This document shows positions 11,126-21,039 of a stretch of DNA of 64,000 bases, one piece after another. A model generated the notes under the pieces. It had not been told where the DNA came from. It did no database searches and saw nothing but the letters and a program-made list of their open reading frames with translations. This DNA comes from Dendrocalamus latiflorus (lineage: Eukaryota; Streptophyta; Magnoliopsida; Poales; Poaceae), in NCBI GenBank assembly GCA_017311315.1, contig CM029620.1:3461779-3525778 (forward strand). The letters run 5' to 3'. The translations under genes and the position numbers were made by a program. The first letter of the stretch is position 1. Each line of letters begins with the position of its first letter.

Positions 11126-12178
11126 ATGACTAGAATTTCGAACCGGGAGTTCGAGGAGCTGGCCCAGCTTGGCCGAAACTATCTGACATGGGCATCCGAT
11201 GTCGAGATTGTGCTTGGGGGCCGAAAGCTCGGCGCAGCTAGTGGGATAAGCGGACAGAAAGACGCTGGACCCACACCTAAGGAGAATGATCATGCACTTC
11301 ATTTTCTCAGGCACCATCTCTGCTCAACTCTCAAGAATGAGTATATGGCAGAGAGAAATGCGCTAGCACTCTGGACCGCACTCAAGAAGCGGTTTGAGAG
11401 GCTCAAGTACACCATTCTTCCTCAAGCAGAGCAAGAGTGGATCAGACTGAGGTTTGCCGACTTTAAAACGGTCGGGGAGTACAATTCTGCCTTGCACAGG
11501 ATTTGTACAAACCTTAAACTCTGTGGCAAGGAGATCACAGAGGACCAGAAGATCGAGAAGACCCTGTCCACTTTCCACCCCAGTGCTGTACAGGTTGCCC
11601 GCAACTATCGTCAAAACGGCTATAAGGAGTATGCCGAATTGATTGATATGATGCAGGTAGCCGAGGCTCAGGACGAACTTCTCCGCAAGAATTACGTCTC
11701 GCAGCCACAAGGCAGCTCCGCTGGCCATGAAGCCAACGCTAGCAGCCTCAAGGTGCGAAAGCCCTTGATGAAGAAAAGGGGGAAGAAGGGTAAGATCGTC
11801 ACCCAGAAAGACAAGTCAGATGCTTCAAACGACAAAAAGGCTAAAAAGAGTGACAAGACCTATGGCCAGCAGAACCAGGGTTGTTACAAATGTGGCAAGT
11901 GGGGACATTGGTCGCGGATATGCAAAGCACCGCAACATGTCATTGATGCCCACCAAGCTCAGAAGAAGAATGGCAAAGGGCAGCCTGAAACCCACTTTGC
12001 AGTCATTGAGGGGGAGCAGCCTGAGCAGCTGCCGGAGATGATGGAGGTTGAGTCCATCCCGGCAGCAGCACCCCCTTACGACTTAGAGGCAGCCACAACC
12101 ATGATCTCTCTTGAAGAGAATGTCACTGCTGAGGAAATAGCCGAAGAAGTCAATGATTTTCTAGTTGATTCCGTCTGA
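11126..12178 (+). CDS. gag: Copia gag (capsid and nucleocapsid)
   Basis: An intact 350-codon frame. Residues ~1-210 match the plant Copia gag domain (retrotran_gag/UBN2 type): LGRNYLTWASDVE near the start, LWTALKKRFE and YNSALHRICTNLKLCG in the middle. A Lys-rich linker follows, then one CCHC zinc knuckle, CYKCGKWGHWSRIC, at about residues 253-266, with all four ligands present. The product would form the virus-like particle and bind element RNA. An acidic tail of about 75 residues closes the protein. The ATG at 11126 sits at the start of the conserved region. gag is in a different frame from pol and is separated from it by about 200 bp of non-coding DNA (12179-12383). Confidence 0.9.
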   Translation: MTRISNREFEELAQLGRNYLTWASDVEIVLGGRKLGAASGISGQKDAGPTPKENDHALHFLRHHLCSTLKNEYMAERNALALWTALKKRFERLKYTILPQAEQEWIRLRFADFKTVGEYNSALHRICTNLKLCGKEITEDQKIEKTLSTFHPSAVQVARNYRQNGYKEYAELIDMMQVAEAQDELLRKNYVSQPQGSSAGHEANASSLKVRKPLMKKRGKKGKIVTQKDKSDASNDKKAKKSDKTYGQQNQGCYKCGKWGHWSRICKAPQHVIDAHQAQKKNGKGQPETHFAVIEGEQPEQLPEMMEVESIPAAAPPYDLEAATTMISLEENVTAEEIAEEVNDFLVDSV

Positions 12179-12383
12179 TGCACAGAATGCATAAGACGTT
12201 AATTGTTATTTATTTTGTGTTAAATGGACAAGTTTAGAACTTGCATGGTTGGTGCTTTAGGATTTTGCTTTCTCATAATGGTTGGATGATTTTGGAATAA
12301 AGCATTCATTTATTCAGTTTATATTGGCATTATATGTTCTGATATTGGCGTATTTTATTTATGTGTTGAATGCCTTCTAATAC

Positions 12384-13874
12384 ATGTTAATTAAATACGT
12401 TATATTAGAACACGTGTGGCGCCCTATGGAGGAAGTATGCCTTGCCGACATCGGCACAACGAATACCATCTTAAGAGAGACTAAGTATTTCCAGTCGATC
12501 CGTAAGAGCAATGGCAGCCTTACGACAATCGCCGGAAGCGATACGTGTATAATCGGTTCCGGAAGAGCCACAATTATACTTCCCATGGGCACAACTTTGG
12601 TCATTGAATAAGCCTTATTGTACCCAGAATCGACTAGAACTCTCCTAAGTTTTAAGGATATTCGCGCCAATGGTTTCCACGTTGAGACTGACGAAGAGTA
12701 CGGTAAGGAATACCTGCTCATCACGAAGCGCGAAGAGAATGGCAAAAGAATATTAGAAAAGCTTCCTTCACTTGAAACAGGGCTATATTATACCACAATT
12801 AAAGCGCCTGCAGCGTACACTGTTCTGAAAACAGTGTTTAGAAGCTCTGAACTCTTCTGTCTCTGGCATGACAGATTAGGCCACCCAAGTCTTGAGATGA
12901 TGAGAAACATAATAAATAACTCACATGGGCATAATATTAATGTGAAGAATTTCCCGAATCATGAAGATTTTGTGTGCCCTGCATGTGCCACCGGGAAACT
13001 AATTACTAGACCCTCCACTCTGAAAGTGAAGGATGAAGTCCCTGCATTCCTGGAACGCATCCAGGGAGACATTTGCGGTCTCATTCAGCCCGTCTCAGGG
13101 CCGTTTAAGTATTTCATAGTGCTCATTGACGCTTCTTCGAAGTGGTCATATGTGGGTTTGTTGTCCACAAGAAACCACGCCTTTGCAAAATTGATCTCGC
13201 GGATCATTCGCATCAGAAATGTGTTTCCAGATCATCATATCAAGTCCATTCGAATGGACAACGCTGGAGAATTTACTTCAAAGGCATTTGATGATTATTG
13301 CATGGCGATGGAAATTGCAGTTGAGCACTCGGTACCGCATGTCCATACTCAGAATGGTTTGGCAGAGGCTTTAATTAAAAGAATTAAATTTATTGCCCGA
13401 CCCCTCTTGCATAAAAGTAATTTGCCAGCTATATGTTGGGGACACGCAGTCCTTCATGCAGCGAATCTCATCAACCTTAGACCTTCGGCCTACAACATCC
13501 ATTCACCTATGCAACTAGCGCAAGGGTCACCACCGAAAGTTTCCCATCTTAGGAGGTTTGGATGTAAGGTTTATGTACCAATACCACCTCCACAGCGAAC
13601 TGCAATGGGCCCACTCCGCAAGACTAGGATATACGTTGGTTATGAGACTGCATCCATAATCAGGTATTTGGATCCCATGTCGGGAGATTTGCATACTGCC
13701 CGCTTCGCTGATTGCATTTTTGATGAGGATAATTTCCCGTCATTAGGGGGAGGAAATCAACCTGTTGATGAAAAATGTCGGGAAATTACGTGGGAAGCCA
13801 CGGGAATTCATGCACATGACCCGCGCACTAGTGAAACTGAAAGCATTAGCAAACCAACTGCCCGATCACTTTAG
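12384..13874 (+). pseudogene. Copia pol, protease and integrase part (broken)
   Basis: The first piece (12384-12611) contains the protease region CLADIGTTNTILRE; the active-site triplet normally reads DSG or DTG, so the middle residue has changed to Ile. An in-frame TAA at about 12609-12611 interrupts it, and the same frame continues from 12612. Next comes the GAG-pre-integrase/HHCC zinc region (RLGHPSLEMM, then CPACATGK) and the integrase core (GDICG, RMDNAGEF, NGLAEALIKR), where the D, D and E positions can be placed, although the usual E-R-x-N context is altered. Reading stops at 13874 after leaving the conserved frame. It is a decayed copy of the enzyme that inserts element DNA. Confidence 0.85.
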
Positions 13875-14235
13875 TGATTTGAAGAGCGTGATTAAGTCGC
13901 ATGTGCCTGCACGCAATGCACCGGAGAGGGTTGAAATACCAAAGAAAATTGAAGGTATCCCTAATCCCGTCCAGAGGCCTCAGAATAAAAGGACGAGAAC
14001 TCCGGTTTCTCGAGTCCAAAGTAACCGGGGACGCCCGGCGAAAAATGATAAGAGAGATTTATCACAGCCGATCATTGAAGTCCCCCAGAATGAGAACGGG
14101 AGCCAGTTGAGACCTGGCACAAGTATGACACCTTCAGAAAAGGGCATACCGGATCTGAATATCCCCATCGGCATGGATGTGTGCGCACACATCGGAGCCG
14201 AAAAACTAAAAGACTTGCCACCGCAATTGAAATAA
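13832..14235 (+). pseudogene. Copia pol, integrase-RT linker in a shifted frame
   Basis: Coding sense moves to another frame between about 13830 and 13870. It continues as a basic, Pro-rich linker (VKLKALANQLPDHFSD, KRTRTPVSRVQSNRGRP) to a stop at 14235, and then moves back to the original frame. Such a spacer between integrase and RT is normal in plant Copia; the paired frame changes are decay. Confidence 0.7.
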
Positions 14236-16037
14236 GTGATGTGCAAGGTAAAACTCTAGCAGAAGCAATCGCTCCAGAAGAAGCAACTCATGAAGAAATA
14301 GCTATAAATTATGTGCACATGGGAGAGTCCCTGAATAGGACAACAGTTAATATCGATATCTACTTCGCAAAGAAAATTGCCACCATCATCGATCTTGATC
14401 CCGAGCCTGCATCGCTCGCTGAATGTAAGAAAAGATCAGATTGGGAAGATTGGAAGAAGGCAATAGCAACTGAATTGCTATCTCTGAATAAAAGAGAGGT
14501 GTTTGGGCCCGTATGCCGCACACCTCCCCACATACACCCCGTTGGGCACAAGTGGGTATTTGTTCGAAAGAGAAATGAAAAAAATGAAGTAGTGAGATAC
14601 AAAGCAAGGCTGGTAGCCCAAGGTTTCACTCAACGTCCTGGAGTTGATTATGAAGAAACCTATTCCCCAGTCATGAGTGGAATTACCTTTAGATACTTGA
14701 TCTCAATGGCAGTGAACTTGAACTTGGAAATGAAATTGATGGATGTTGTGACTGCATACCTTTACGGTAACTTGGATTCGGAGATTTATATGAAAGTCCC
14801 TGAAGGAATCCCTCTCCCGAACCAAGACAGAGCAAATAGAAATCTGTACAGTGTGAAACTCAGAAAGTCACTGTATGGACTGAAACAATCTGGAAGAATG
14901 TGGTATAATCGCTTGAGCGACTTTCTCTGCAAGAAAGGCTACACGAACAATGAAGACTGTCCTTGTGTATTTATACGGCGATCCCAGAATGAATTCTGTA
15001 TAATCTCTGTGTATGTAGATGATCTGAATACCATCGGGACAGTTGAAGACATAAAAGAAGCAAGCTCCTACTTAGAGTCAGAATTTGAAATGAAAGATTT
15101 GGGCAAGACCAAGTTTTGCTTAGGCCTGCAGCTTGAGCATGTCCCTGAAGGAATCTTGGTACATCAGTCAACCTACACCCAGAAGGTGCTTGAAAGGTTT
15201 GGCTTCGAGAAGGCATTTCCCTCGAAATTACCGATGATCGGTAGGTCTTTACAGCAAGAAAAAGATCCTTTCCGACCTAGGGAAGAGGAGGAAGTCCTGG
15301 GACCGGAATTCCCATACTTGAGTGTAGTAGGAGCACTCATGTACTTAGCAAACTGCACTAGACCGGACATTGCATTTGACGTGAACCTGCTAGCAAGGTA
15401 CAGTGCAGAGCCCACCAAAAGGCATTGGCAGGTCATAAAGGACATTTTCCGATATCTCCAAGGAAGCAAGGACCTTGGATTGTTCTACAAAAAGAATCAA
15501 GATCTGAACTTGATTGGCTATGCAGATGCTGGGTATCTATCAGACCCGCATACCGCTAAGTCACAAACAGGCTATGTATTTCTGTGTGGTGGAACTGCAA
15601 TTTCATGGAAATCGTCTAAGCAAAGCCTGGTAGCTACTTCGACGAACCACTCAGAAATTATAGCACTGTATGAAGCCGCACGAGAGTGCGCTTGGCTCCG
15701 CCGAATGGTTCACCACATCCAGCAGTCATGTGGGATGAACATTGTGCAAACCCCCACAATTATCTATGAAGATAATGCCGCTTGCGTTGCACAAGTGCAA
15801 ACGGGCTATGTGAAGAGTCATCTCACAAAGCATATCAACCCCAAGTTCTTCTATGCACATGAATTGCAAAAGATGGACGAGATTAAAGTACTGCATACTA
15901 AGTCATGTGAAAATCTCGCAGATTTATTCACTAAGTCACTCCCCGCATCTAGCTTTGAAAGGTGCGTGCGTGGAATTGGAATGATGAGACTTAGAGAAGT
16001 GCAGAATTCAGGGGGAGAATTCTCACAAACCCGCTAA
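14181..16037 (+). CDS. Copia reverse transcriptase and RNase H
   Basis: A 618-codon open frame. RT (RVT_2 type) spans about residues 90-370: HKWVFVRKRNEKNEV, YKARLVAQGFTQRPGVDY, LMDVVTAYLYG, SLYGLKQSGRMWY, and the catalytic YVDD at about residues 278-281. RNase H follows at about residues 440-590 with GYADAGY, SEIIALYEA and YEDNAACVAQ carrying the acidic residues, ending at TKSLPASSFERCV. The conserved residues I can place are intact, so this part could be functional even though upstream pol is broken. Native translation would be as part of the polyprotein, so the ATG at 14181 is only the first in frame. It stops about 245 bp before the 3' LTR. Confidence 0.9.
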   Translation: MRTHRSRKTKRLATAIEISDVQGKTLAEAIAPEEATHEEIAINYVHMGESLNRTTVNIDIYFAKKIATIIDLDPEPASLAECKKRSDWEDWKKAIATELLSLNKREVFGPVCRTPPHIHPVGHKWVFVRKRNEKNEVVRYKARLVAQGFTQRPGVDYEETYSPVMSGITFRYLISMAVNLNLEMKLMDVVTAYLYGNLDSEIYMKVPEGIPLPNQDRANRNLYSVKLRKSLYGLKQSGRMWYNRLSDFLCKKGYTNNEDCPCVFIRRSQNEFCIISVYVDDLNTIGTVEDIKEASSYLESEFEMKDLGKTKFCLGLQLEHVPEGILVHQSTYTQKVLERFGFEKAFPSKLPMIGRSLQQEKDPFRPREEEEVLGPEFPYLSVVGALMYLANCTRPDIAFDVNLLARYSAEPTKRHWQVIKDIFRYLQGSKDLGLFYKKNQDLNLIGYADAGYLSDPHTAKSQTGYVFLCGGTAISWKSSKQSLVATSTNHSEIIALYEAARECAWLRRMVHHIQQSCGMNIVQTPTIIYEDNAACVAQVQTGYVKSHLTKHINPKFFYAHELQKMDEIKVLHTKSCENLADLFTKSLPASSFERCVRGIGMMRLREVQNSGGEFSQTR

Positions 16038-16275
16038 TAAATCTTGATCATGAAGATTAAGTACCCAAAAAATAAAGTCATGCAGACCAAATAAATTTGG
16101 GTGAATTGTACTCTTTTTCCCTTGACGAGTTTTCCATGAAGTTTCTCGACCAAGGTTTTTAATGAGGCAATTCGTGCATCGCAAAATCACATGCATCATG
16201 TACTCTTTCTCCAAATTTTTCCCACTGGGTTTTTATGGAGTTTTAACGAGGCATGAGTATGTTGGGTGAGTGCCC

Positions 16276-16284
16276 AAGTGGGAG
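16276..16284 (+). other. Polypurine tract of the Copia element
   Basis: AAGTGGGAG lies directly before the 3' LTR, the expected site for plus-strand priming. Confidence 0.8.
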
Positions 16285-16531
16285 TATTAGGAAACCTGGA
16301 CTCTCCATGGCCAGAGTCCTAATCTATTTGGGCACCCCACCGTAGACTATAAATAGGGCCCTAGACCCCCCTCATTATGTACCCCGATGCAATCTAAAGC
16401 AATAAAGAAAGACCAGGAGTTCTCTCTACCTCTCTGTGTTCAATCTATTATTCTGTGATTCTGTGATTGATTCATTCTTGTTCTAAGCAGAGAAATCGCT
16501 CGGACTGGTCTCCAGCGTCGGTTCCTCAACA
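16285..16531 (+). repeat. 3' LTR of the Copia element
   Basis: 247 bp, identical to the 5' LTR except for three substitutions (two C/T and one G/A). TATAAATA is at 16348-16355, at the same offset as in the 5' copy. CGGCT (16532-16536) follows. Confidence 0.93.
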
Positions 16532-17252
16532 CGGCTAACCACTTCTACCAATCCCGCCCGTAAGTTGTTTGACACAATGTCTAGACGAGTGTTGTTGTCT
16601 GGCTGCCAGAGACCGGCAGAAACTTAATTAGACCTGATAGCCTCACGAGGACTGGCCTCAAGAAATTAGTATGTGCTTAAATCTGTCACTAGTATGCCAG
16701 ATTTTCGAGCCGAGTAATACCTTTCTTTCACATGAATAATTAATCCTCACTAGTATGTAGTACTTATTGCTTGGCAACGAAGAAGTACATTAGTGCTTAG
16801 CTATGAAGTATATACTTTACAGATGCTTATAAATGAAAGAGATATGTATCGCTGAATTTATACTATGACAAAGTAGTATGTTCTTTTTTCACAAAAGCAT
16901 GACGTCGCAGTCAGATTAGTTAAGCTCTATGCTGCGCAACTGCAGGTCATTCTGGCTGGACAGTTACGCGTTGTGCTCATTCTCCTGTGCACGGTTGGCA
17001 ATATAATACCATTGTATATAATACTCCAATGATTAATGGTGTACATAACTGCATTAAATTTAAGGTCATTTTGTTTCAGTACAGTTGTCCCAATAATTTT
17101 TTGCCTACTTGACAATACTACATTCTAGTTGTTCAAAACTGTTGCTCCCAGTTTCTCAAGCCGGTCATACATCGTTTAAGTTTCATGCCATTTTGTTTCA
17201 GAATAGTTGTCTCACTCATTATGATTCTACTTGACAATAATTCATCCTTGAA

Positions 17253-17682
17253 ATGACTTTACAAGCTTCCATTGTAGGCCATGGCCAAATCAAAGAATAT
17301 GATCAAACCACTTGGGTCCACATATCAAACCCGGTCCCCCTCACACTGAACTTGCACGAAATACAACAAGCACTACGATTTGATGTTGAAATGCATGACG
17401 AAACATTCAATGTTGCTGTACAAGCTATTTTCGAAGATGAACTACATAGGTTCGGAGGAACTGACTTTGTAGGTTGGAGACATTTTCTTAACCAAGATTT
17501 CTCAGTAAGTGAATTAAGATACTTCATTTTTTTATAGTACTTTCCATTACTTTACGATCTGACACTACACACAAACACAGATGTTTGCATCTGCTGGTTC
17601 GGACATGTGGAACCCAGAAGATCATCTCCACTGCTTTAATGACGACATTCTAATACCTTACGACGTTTGCAATTGTCGCCTG
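17253..17682 (+). pseudogene. Ulp1-type transposon gene fragment, two exons
   Basis: Exon 1 (to 17504) encodes WVHISNPVPLTLNLHEIQQ, then ETFNVAVQAIFEDELHR and GWRHFLNQDFS. A GTAAGT donor at 17505 and a CACAG acceptor ending 17580 define a 76 bp intron in phase 0. Exon 2 (17581-17682) encodes SAGSDMWNPEDH and IPYDVCNCRL and ends at a GTATGT donor. The arrangement resembles the region before the catalytic core of plant Ulp1-like (C48) transposon proteins, where a short helical domain is followed by YDV..CR. The His/Asp/Cys catalytic exons do not follow; only repeats do. It lies in the TA-flanked element. The family call is moderate and the upstream start is uncertain. Confidence 0.5.
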
Positions 17683-17694
17683 GTATGTTGCTCG

Positions 17695-18215
17695 TATAAA
17701 CAAACCAGTACATATTGGAAAATATATATTCCTTTTTCTTACGCTCCACATACTACTATTTCAAACGTACACATACTCCTCTTTCAAACATACACTTTCG
17801 CCATTTGGTAGGCGACATGCTTCCGAGTTCTGATAGGCTGCGCCGGTGATTTGTGCCCTTAATTAGCAGTAGGAGCGTGCTTAATGGACACTATTTGATG
17901 GGGACACGTAGATATTCAAAATGAATTTTTTACTCCATGGTCTTAATATGATTTGATTCAACTCCTTTTTTGCCTCAACATTTACTACTTTTTTTTATTC
18001 TGTGCATGCAAAATTGAATTTGTACAATTCCTTTGTATACATACTCCTTTTTCGACTCTCCATTTTTATTAATACTCCTTTTCCCCATTCGTTTACATAC
18101 TCATTTTGCTACTGTTCATACTTACATACCCTGCAGTACATATTGGAAAACATATATCCCTTTTTATTACATCCACGTACTACTTTTTCAAACGTACACA
18201 TGGTGCTCTCTCATA
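17695..18215. repeat. Direct repeat pair in AT-rich DNA
   Basis: About 85 bp at 17700-17785 (CAGTACATATTGGAAAA, TACTACT, TTTCAAACGTACACAT) recur at 18132-18215 in the same orientation, ~430 bp apart. The stretch 17683-18640 is otherwise full of short CATACTCC-like phrases and has no convincing exon. Confidence 0.75.
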
Positions 18216-18637
18216 CATAAACATACTCTATTTGCCAGGATATGTCCGAACAGTACATATCCTCTATGTTCATGTTAGTTTACATACTTCTTATTCAACT
18301 GTTATAACATACACATACTCGATACGGGAAGAAATTGGACATACTCCCATGTACACAGGTAAAACATACTCCCTCCTCACTTTGGGAAAAACAAACGGAC
18401 TACCTACTTGTCTGGCCAAGATGTCCATGAGCCGAGAATTCAGGAAAGGATACGCGGGTTATTCTCTACCATAAATACATGAGTTTATTAGGTGGGTATA
18501 CCTGTGAATGTTAGTGGGTTTGTTATGAACGCCATGCGTGCTATCTAACCCAATAGCCCGATCAGGCTGAGGGGATTCTGAGGATGATGAATGGTGGATA
18601 CAATAGGAGTAACTACACCTGGGAGTAGAAAAAAGGC

Positions 18638-18640
<3 letters not shown>

Positions 18641-18678
<38 letters not shown>
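18641..18678. repeat. (AT)19 microsatellite
   Basis: A pure AT tract that abuts the right terminus of the element ending at 18640. Confidence 0.97.
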
Positions 18679-18680
<2 letters not shown>

Positions 18681-18899
18681 ATAATCATGAAATAATTATT
18701 GGCATGTTGATAGACCTCTGAATCATTTGTCTCAGTACCCATGATTTCTTGCATATGGTGGCAAATGTAGAATACACATACGTTGCCCTATAGTTGTTGG
18801 TGGCATTGCAAAAATAGAATTATATGCATATGTATAGTCAGTTCTAGAGGTATGAATATGAAGTGTGATATAGAATTATTCTATTATAGTGGGTATCAA

Positions 18900-20110
18900 A
18901 AATCACTTCCTGTATTGTAGTGTGGCGTTGGATTCCTTGTGTCTCCCTCCCTTGGCAACATAAGCGTTGAACAGCTTACGTGATTCCAAAAAGTTAGCCT
19001 TGGCCATTGCAAACGAAGGAAAGACTACAATAGAGTTGTGTATAGAGGAAATAAATTTACCTGTCAATTGTTTGTTGCATATAGATGAAGTCGTGGTCTT
19101 TCTCAAGTAGAGAATCAAGGTATATTACCTTGATTCATTTTGGTACAATCTCTATCAGAATCTAGTGCCATCTACTCATGTATGTTGTTATAGTCATTAA
19201 ATCTAAGTTCATATTGTGTATAAAGTACAAGTAAAACTTGTATGGCAACTTGTGAAGTACTTACTCCTGGTTGTAGGGTAGTAGAATGTAGTCCTTGTTG
19301 CTCTAAGCAAGCAGTCCCATCATTATGTAAATTTGGACATAGGCTGCGTTTTCGTTGATGTATTGCTCAATGACCAAGTGTGGGTCGAGGAAACTCACCA
19401 GTTCTCACCGTCGCCGGGTTTGTTAGATCATATATCTATACACAAGCAATGAATTATGACATTTATTGGTATTACGTGAATGTAGAACTAGATTGTATAG
19501 TACATGTATAGTGTCCAACATCATATAAGTGAGGCATCAAGGTTGAATAGTTCGAATAAGTCTTTGAAGCTCACGACGAAGTAGCCTGAGTTGTGGAGGA
19601 AATGCGCCTCCATGTATCTAACAGTGAATCCACTTTGCTGGTTTGGCTTTCACCTATTGGACCTCTGCATGTACTAGGCATGCAAACTCTTGCAAACCAA
19701 TCCAAGGCCGGGTAATTGTGACTCGGGGACCAACGACATTCTAAAGGAGTACTTCCAAGGCTTGAGATGTGCCTTAATCTTCTTCGATGTGGCTTTAGCG
19801 CCTCACTTGCAATACATCTTCTCAGGAAATGACTCAGCACGATTTTGTTGTTTGTTCAGTGTCGTCTCCACGGGAACCGATATGGTGACCTTTTGAAGTG
19901 AAGGTTGAGGTGGACTCATAGAGTTCTATTCGACATGCATGGTCATATGGAGATCACGGCATTACAGGGTCCAGGGCGATGTCCCTCTTGGGCCACTAGA
20001 TGAATGTGTGAACGACATCCCCTAATGTCATGATCTCTTCGTTTGGAGAGTTCTCCAGGTAACTTAATCTATCTTGGCCCCTATTACATGCATATGCTCG
20101 TAGGTAGGCT
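18900..20110 (-). pseudogene. Decayed Ulp1-protease transposon gene
   Basis: Read on the minus strand from 20110 down, pieces appear in a consistent order but in changing frames: WPKRDIALDP (~19985-20010), MEAHFLHNSGYFVVSFKDLF (~19560-19620), LVIEQYINENAAYVQIYIM (~19320-19390), NKDYILLPYNQE (~19265-19300), KVIYLDSLLEKDHDF (~19090-19130) and NAYVAKGGRH (~18950-18990). This matches the layout of the C48/Ulp1-like domain common in plant CACTA and MULE elements. Multiple stops and frame changes show it is dead. The catalytic His, Asp and Cys cannot all be placed. I could not identify terminal repeats for its parent element. Confidence 0.55.
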
Positions 20111-20209
20111 CCAACCGAAAATGTATCACTACTGTCTTTGCCTCTCTACCACTACTCACATCACCGCTGCTTTGCGCCACCACTGCACTTGGTGAGCCCG
20201 ACGAGAATC

Positions 20210-20690
20210 CTAGGAGACATCATGCAAACATTGAAATCTAGAGGTCAATCTTCAACTCCCAAACCTAACCTTTTGACTAAAAATTTCTATGCTTCTCACG
20301 AATTTGAACATTTAAATCTATGATCATCTTTGAACTCACAAAAAGAAACTTTCAACTCAAAATTTTACAAGCTTTTAACTCATGAGTTCAAGCTTCCAAC
20401 TGTAAAAATCAACCTTTCAACTCACAAAAACTGACCTTTTAACTTGGAAATTTCAAAGCATTGAATTCAAAATCCCAACATTTTAAACTCAAAAAATCGG
20501 CCATTCATTTTTTATTTTGGAAACAAAAAAGCTCACCTCGAAAGTCACCTCCCATCCACACCCCACGTCCATGGCAGTCGCCAATGATTGCGGTCGAGGC
20601 AAGCATCAGTAGGGGAAGCACTCTTGCGATACCAGTGAGGCTCGAAGGTGCAAAGGTGACAATGTGTGAGCATTAATGTGATTAGGGATT
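20210..20690. repeat. Degenerate short repeats (TTCAACTCA-like)
   Basis: AT-rich DNA in which phrases such as CTTTCAACTCA, CTTTTAACTCA, GAACTCACAAAAA and CAACTCACAAAAA recur every 25-35 bp from about 20255 to 20500. No gene is visible between 20110 and 20700. Confidence 0.6.
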
Positions 20691-20739
20691 TTTGTCATGC
20701 CAGCTGTGAGGCATGATGGCAGAGCCAGTGGCTGGGGAA

Positions 20740-21038
20740 GTGATGAGGACATCATGTCTACAGATACAAACAAGACTCCTCAACCTGAAGTTATACAAGG
20801 ACCAATTACTAGGGCATGAGCGTGACAATTGAATTATTAGGTGGGCTCATTCCTAGGGTCGAATAACTATGATATAAAGAATGGGTTGCTACTTAAAACT
20901 TGTTCTCGTGATTTTCTTGTACATAGGAATTATGGGAAGGATAGCAAGGGGTGCAAGTCTACATTAACAAGCATGCCACCTCCTCTTCAAGGTTTCCATG
21001 CCATTTCTACAAGTCAAGCCAAATTTCAAGTTGGACAC
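20740..21038 (+). pseudogene. Ty3/gypsy pol C-terminal remnant
   Basis: Around 20785-20835 the sequence reads as GPITRA then QLNY with stops between, the hallmark of the pol C-terminus in a common grass gypsy family. It continues in one frame (20841 on) with SFLGSNNYD and FLVHRNYGKD before turning into AT-rich LTR-like DNA. It is the 3' end of a gypsy element in plus orientation, followed by the LTR at ~21040. Confidence 0.5.
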
Positions 21039-21039
21039 G

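Larger units (their letters stand above)
9062..16531 (+). mobile_element. Full-length Ty1/Copia retrotransposon (7470 bp)
   Basis: Two 247 bp LTRs (9062-9308 and 16285-16531) differ at three positions by my reading (~1.2%), and a 5 bp duplication CGGCT flanks the element. The order is LTR, primer-binding site, long GC-rich leader, gag, PR, IN, RT, RNase H, polypurine tract, LTR. Integrase before RT defines Copia. gag and RT-RNase H are open, but PR-IN contains an in-frame stop and two frame changes, so this copy is unlikely to move by itself. The RT block containing LMDVVTAYLYG resembles the Bianca-type plant Copia lineage, tentatively. Low LTR divergence suggests insertion within roughly the last million years at usual grass rates. 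Confidence 0.95.
8303..18640. mobile_element. TA-microsatellite-flanked element with Ulp1-like gene, split by Copia
   Basis: The left end (8303 on, GAAAAATTCTTATTACTC then GGTGTAGTTACACC) and the inverted right end (GAAGCCTTTTTTCTACTCC then GGTGTAGTTACTCC, ending 18640) match as imperfect ~35 bp TIRs. Each sits directly against an AT tract: (AT)41 on the left and (AT)19 on the right. Removing the Copia insertion leaves about 2.86 kb. The interior carries exons like the N-terminal part of plant Ulp1-protease transposon genes (17253-17682). MULE families that carry Ulp1 domains (KAONASHI type) are known in plants, and Micron elements target (TA)n in rice; which class applies here is inference. 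The stretches 8303-9061 and 16537-17252 contain no recognisable gene. Confidence 0.55.
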
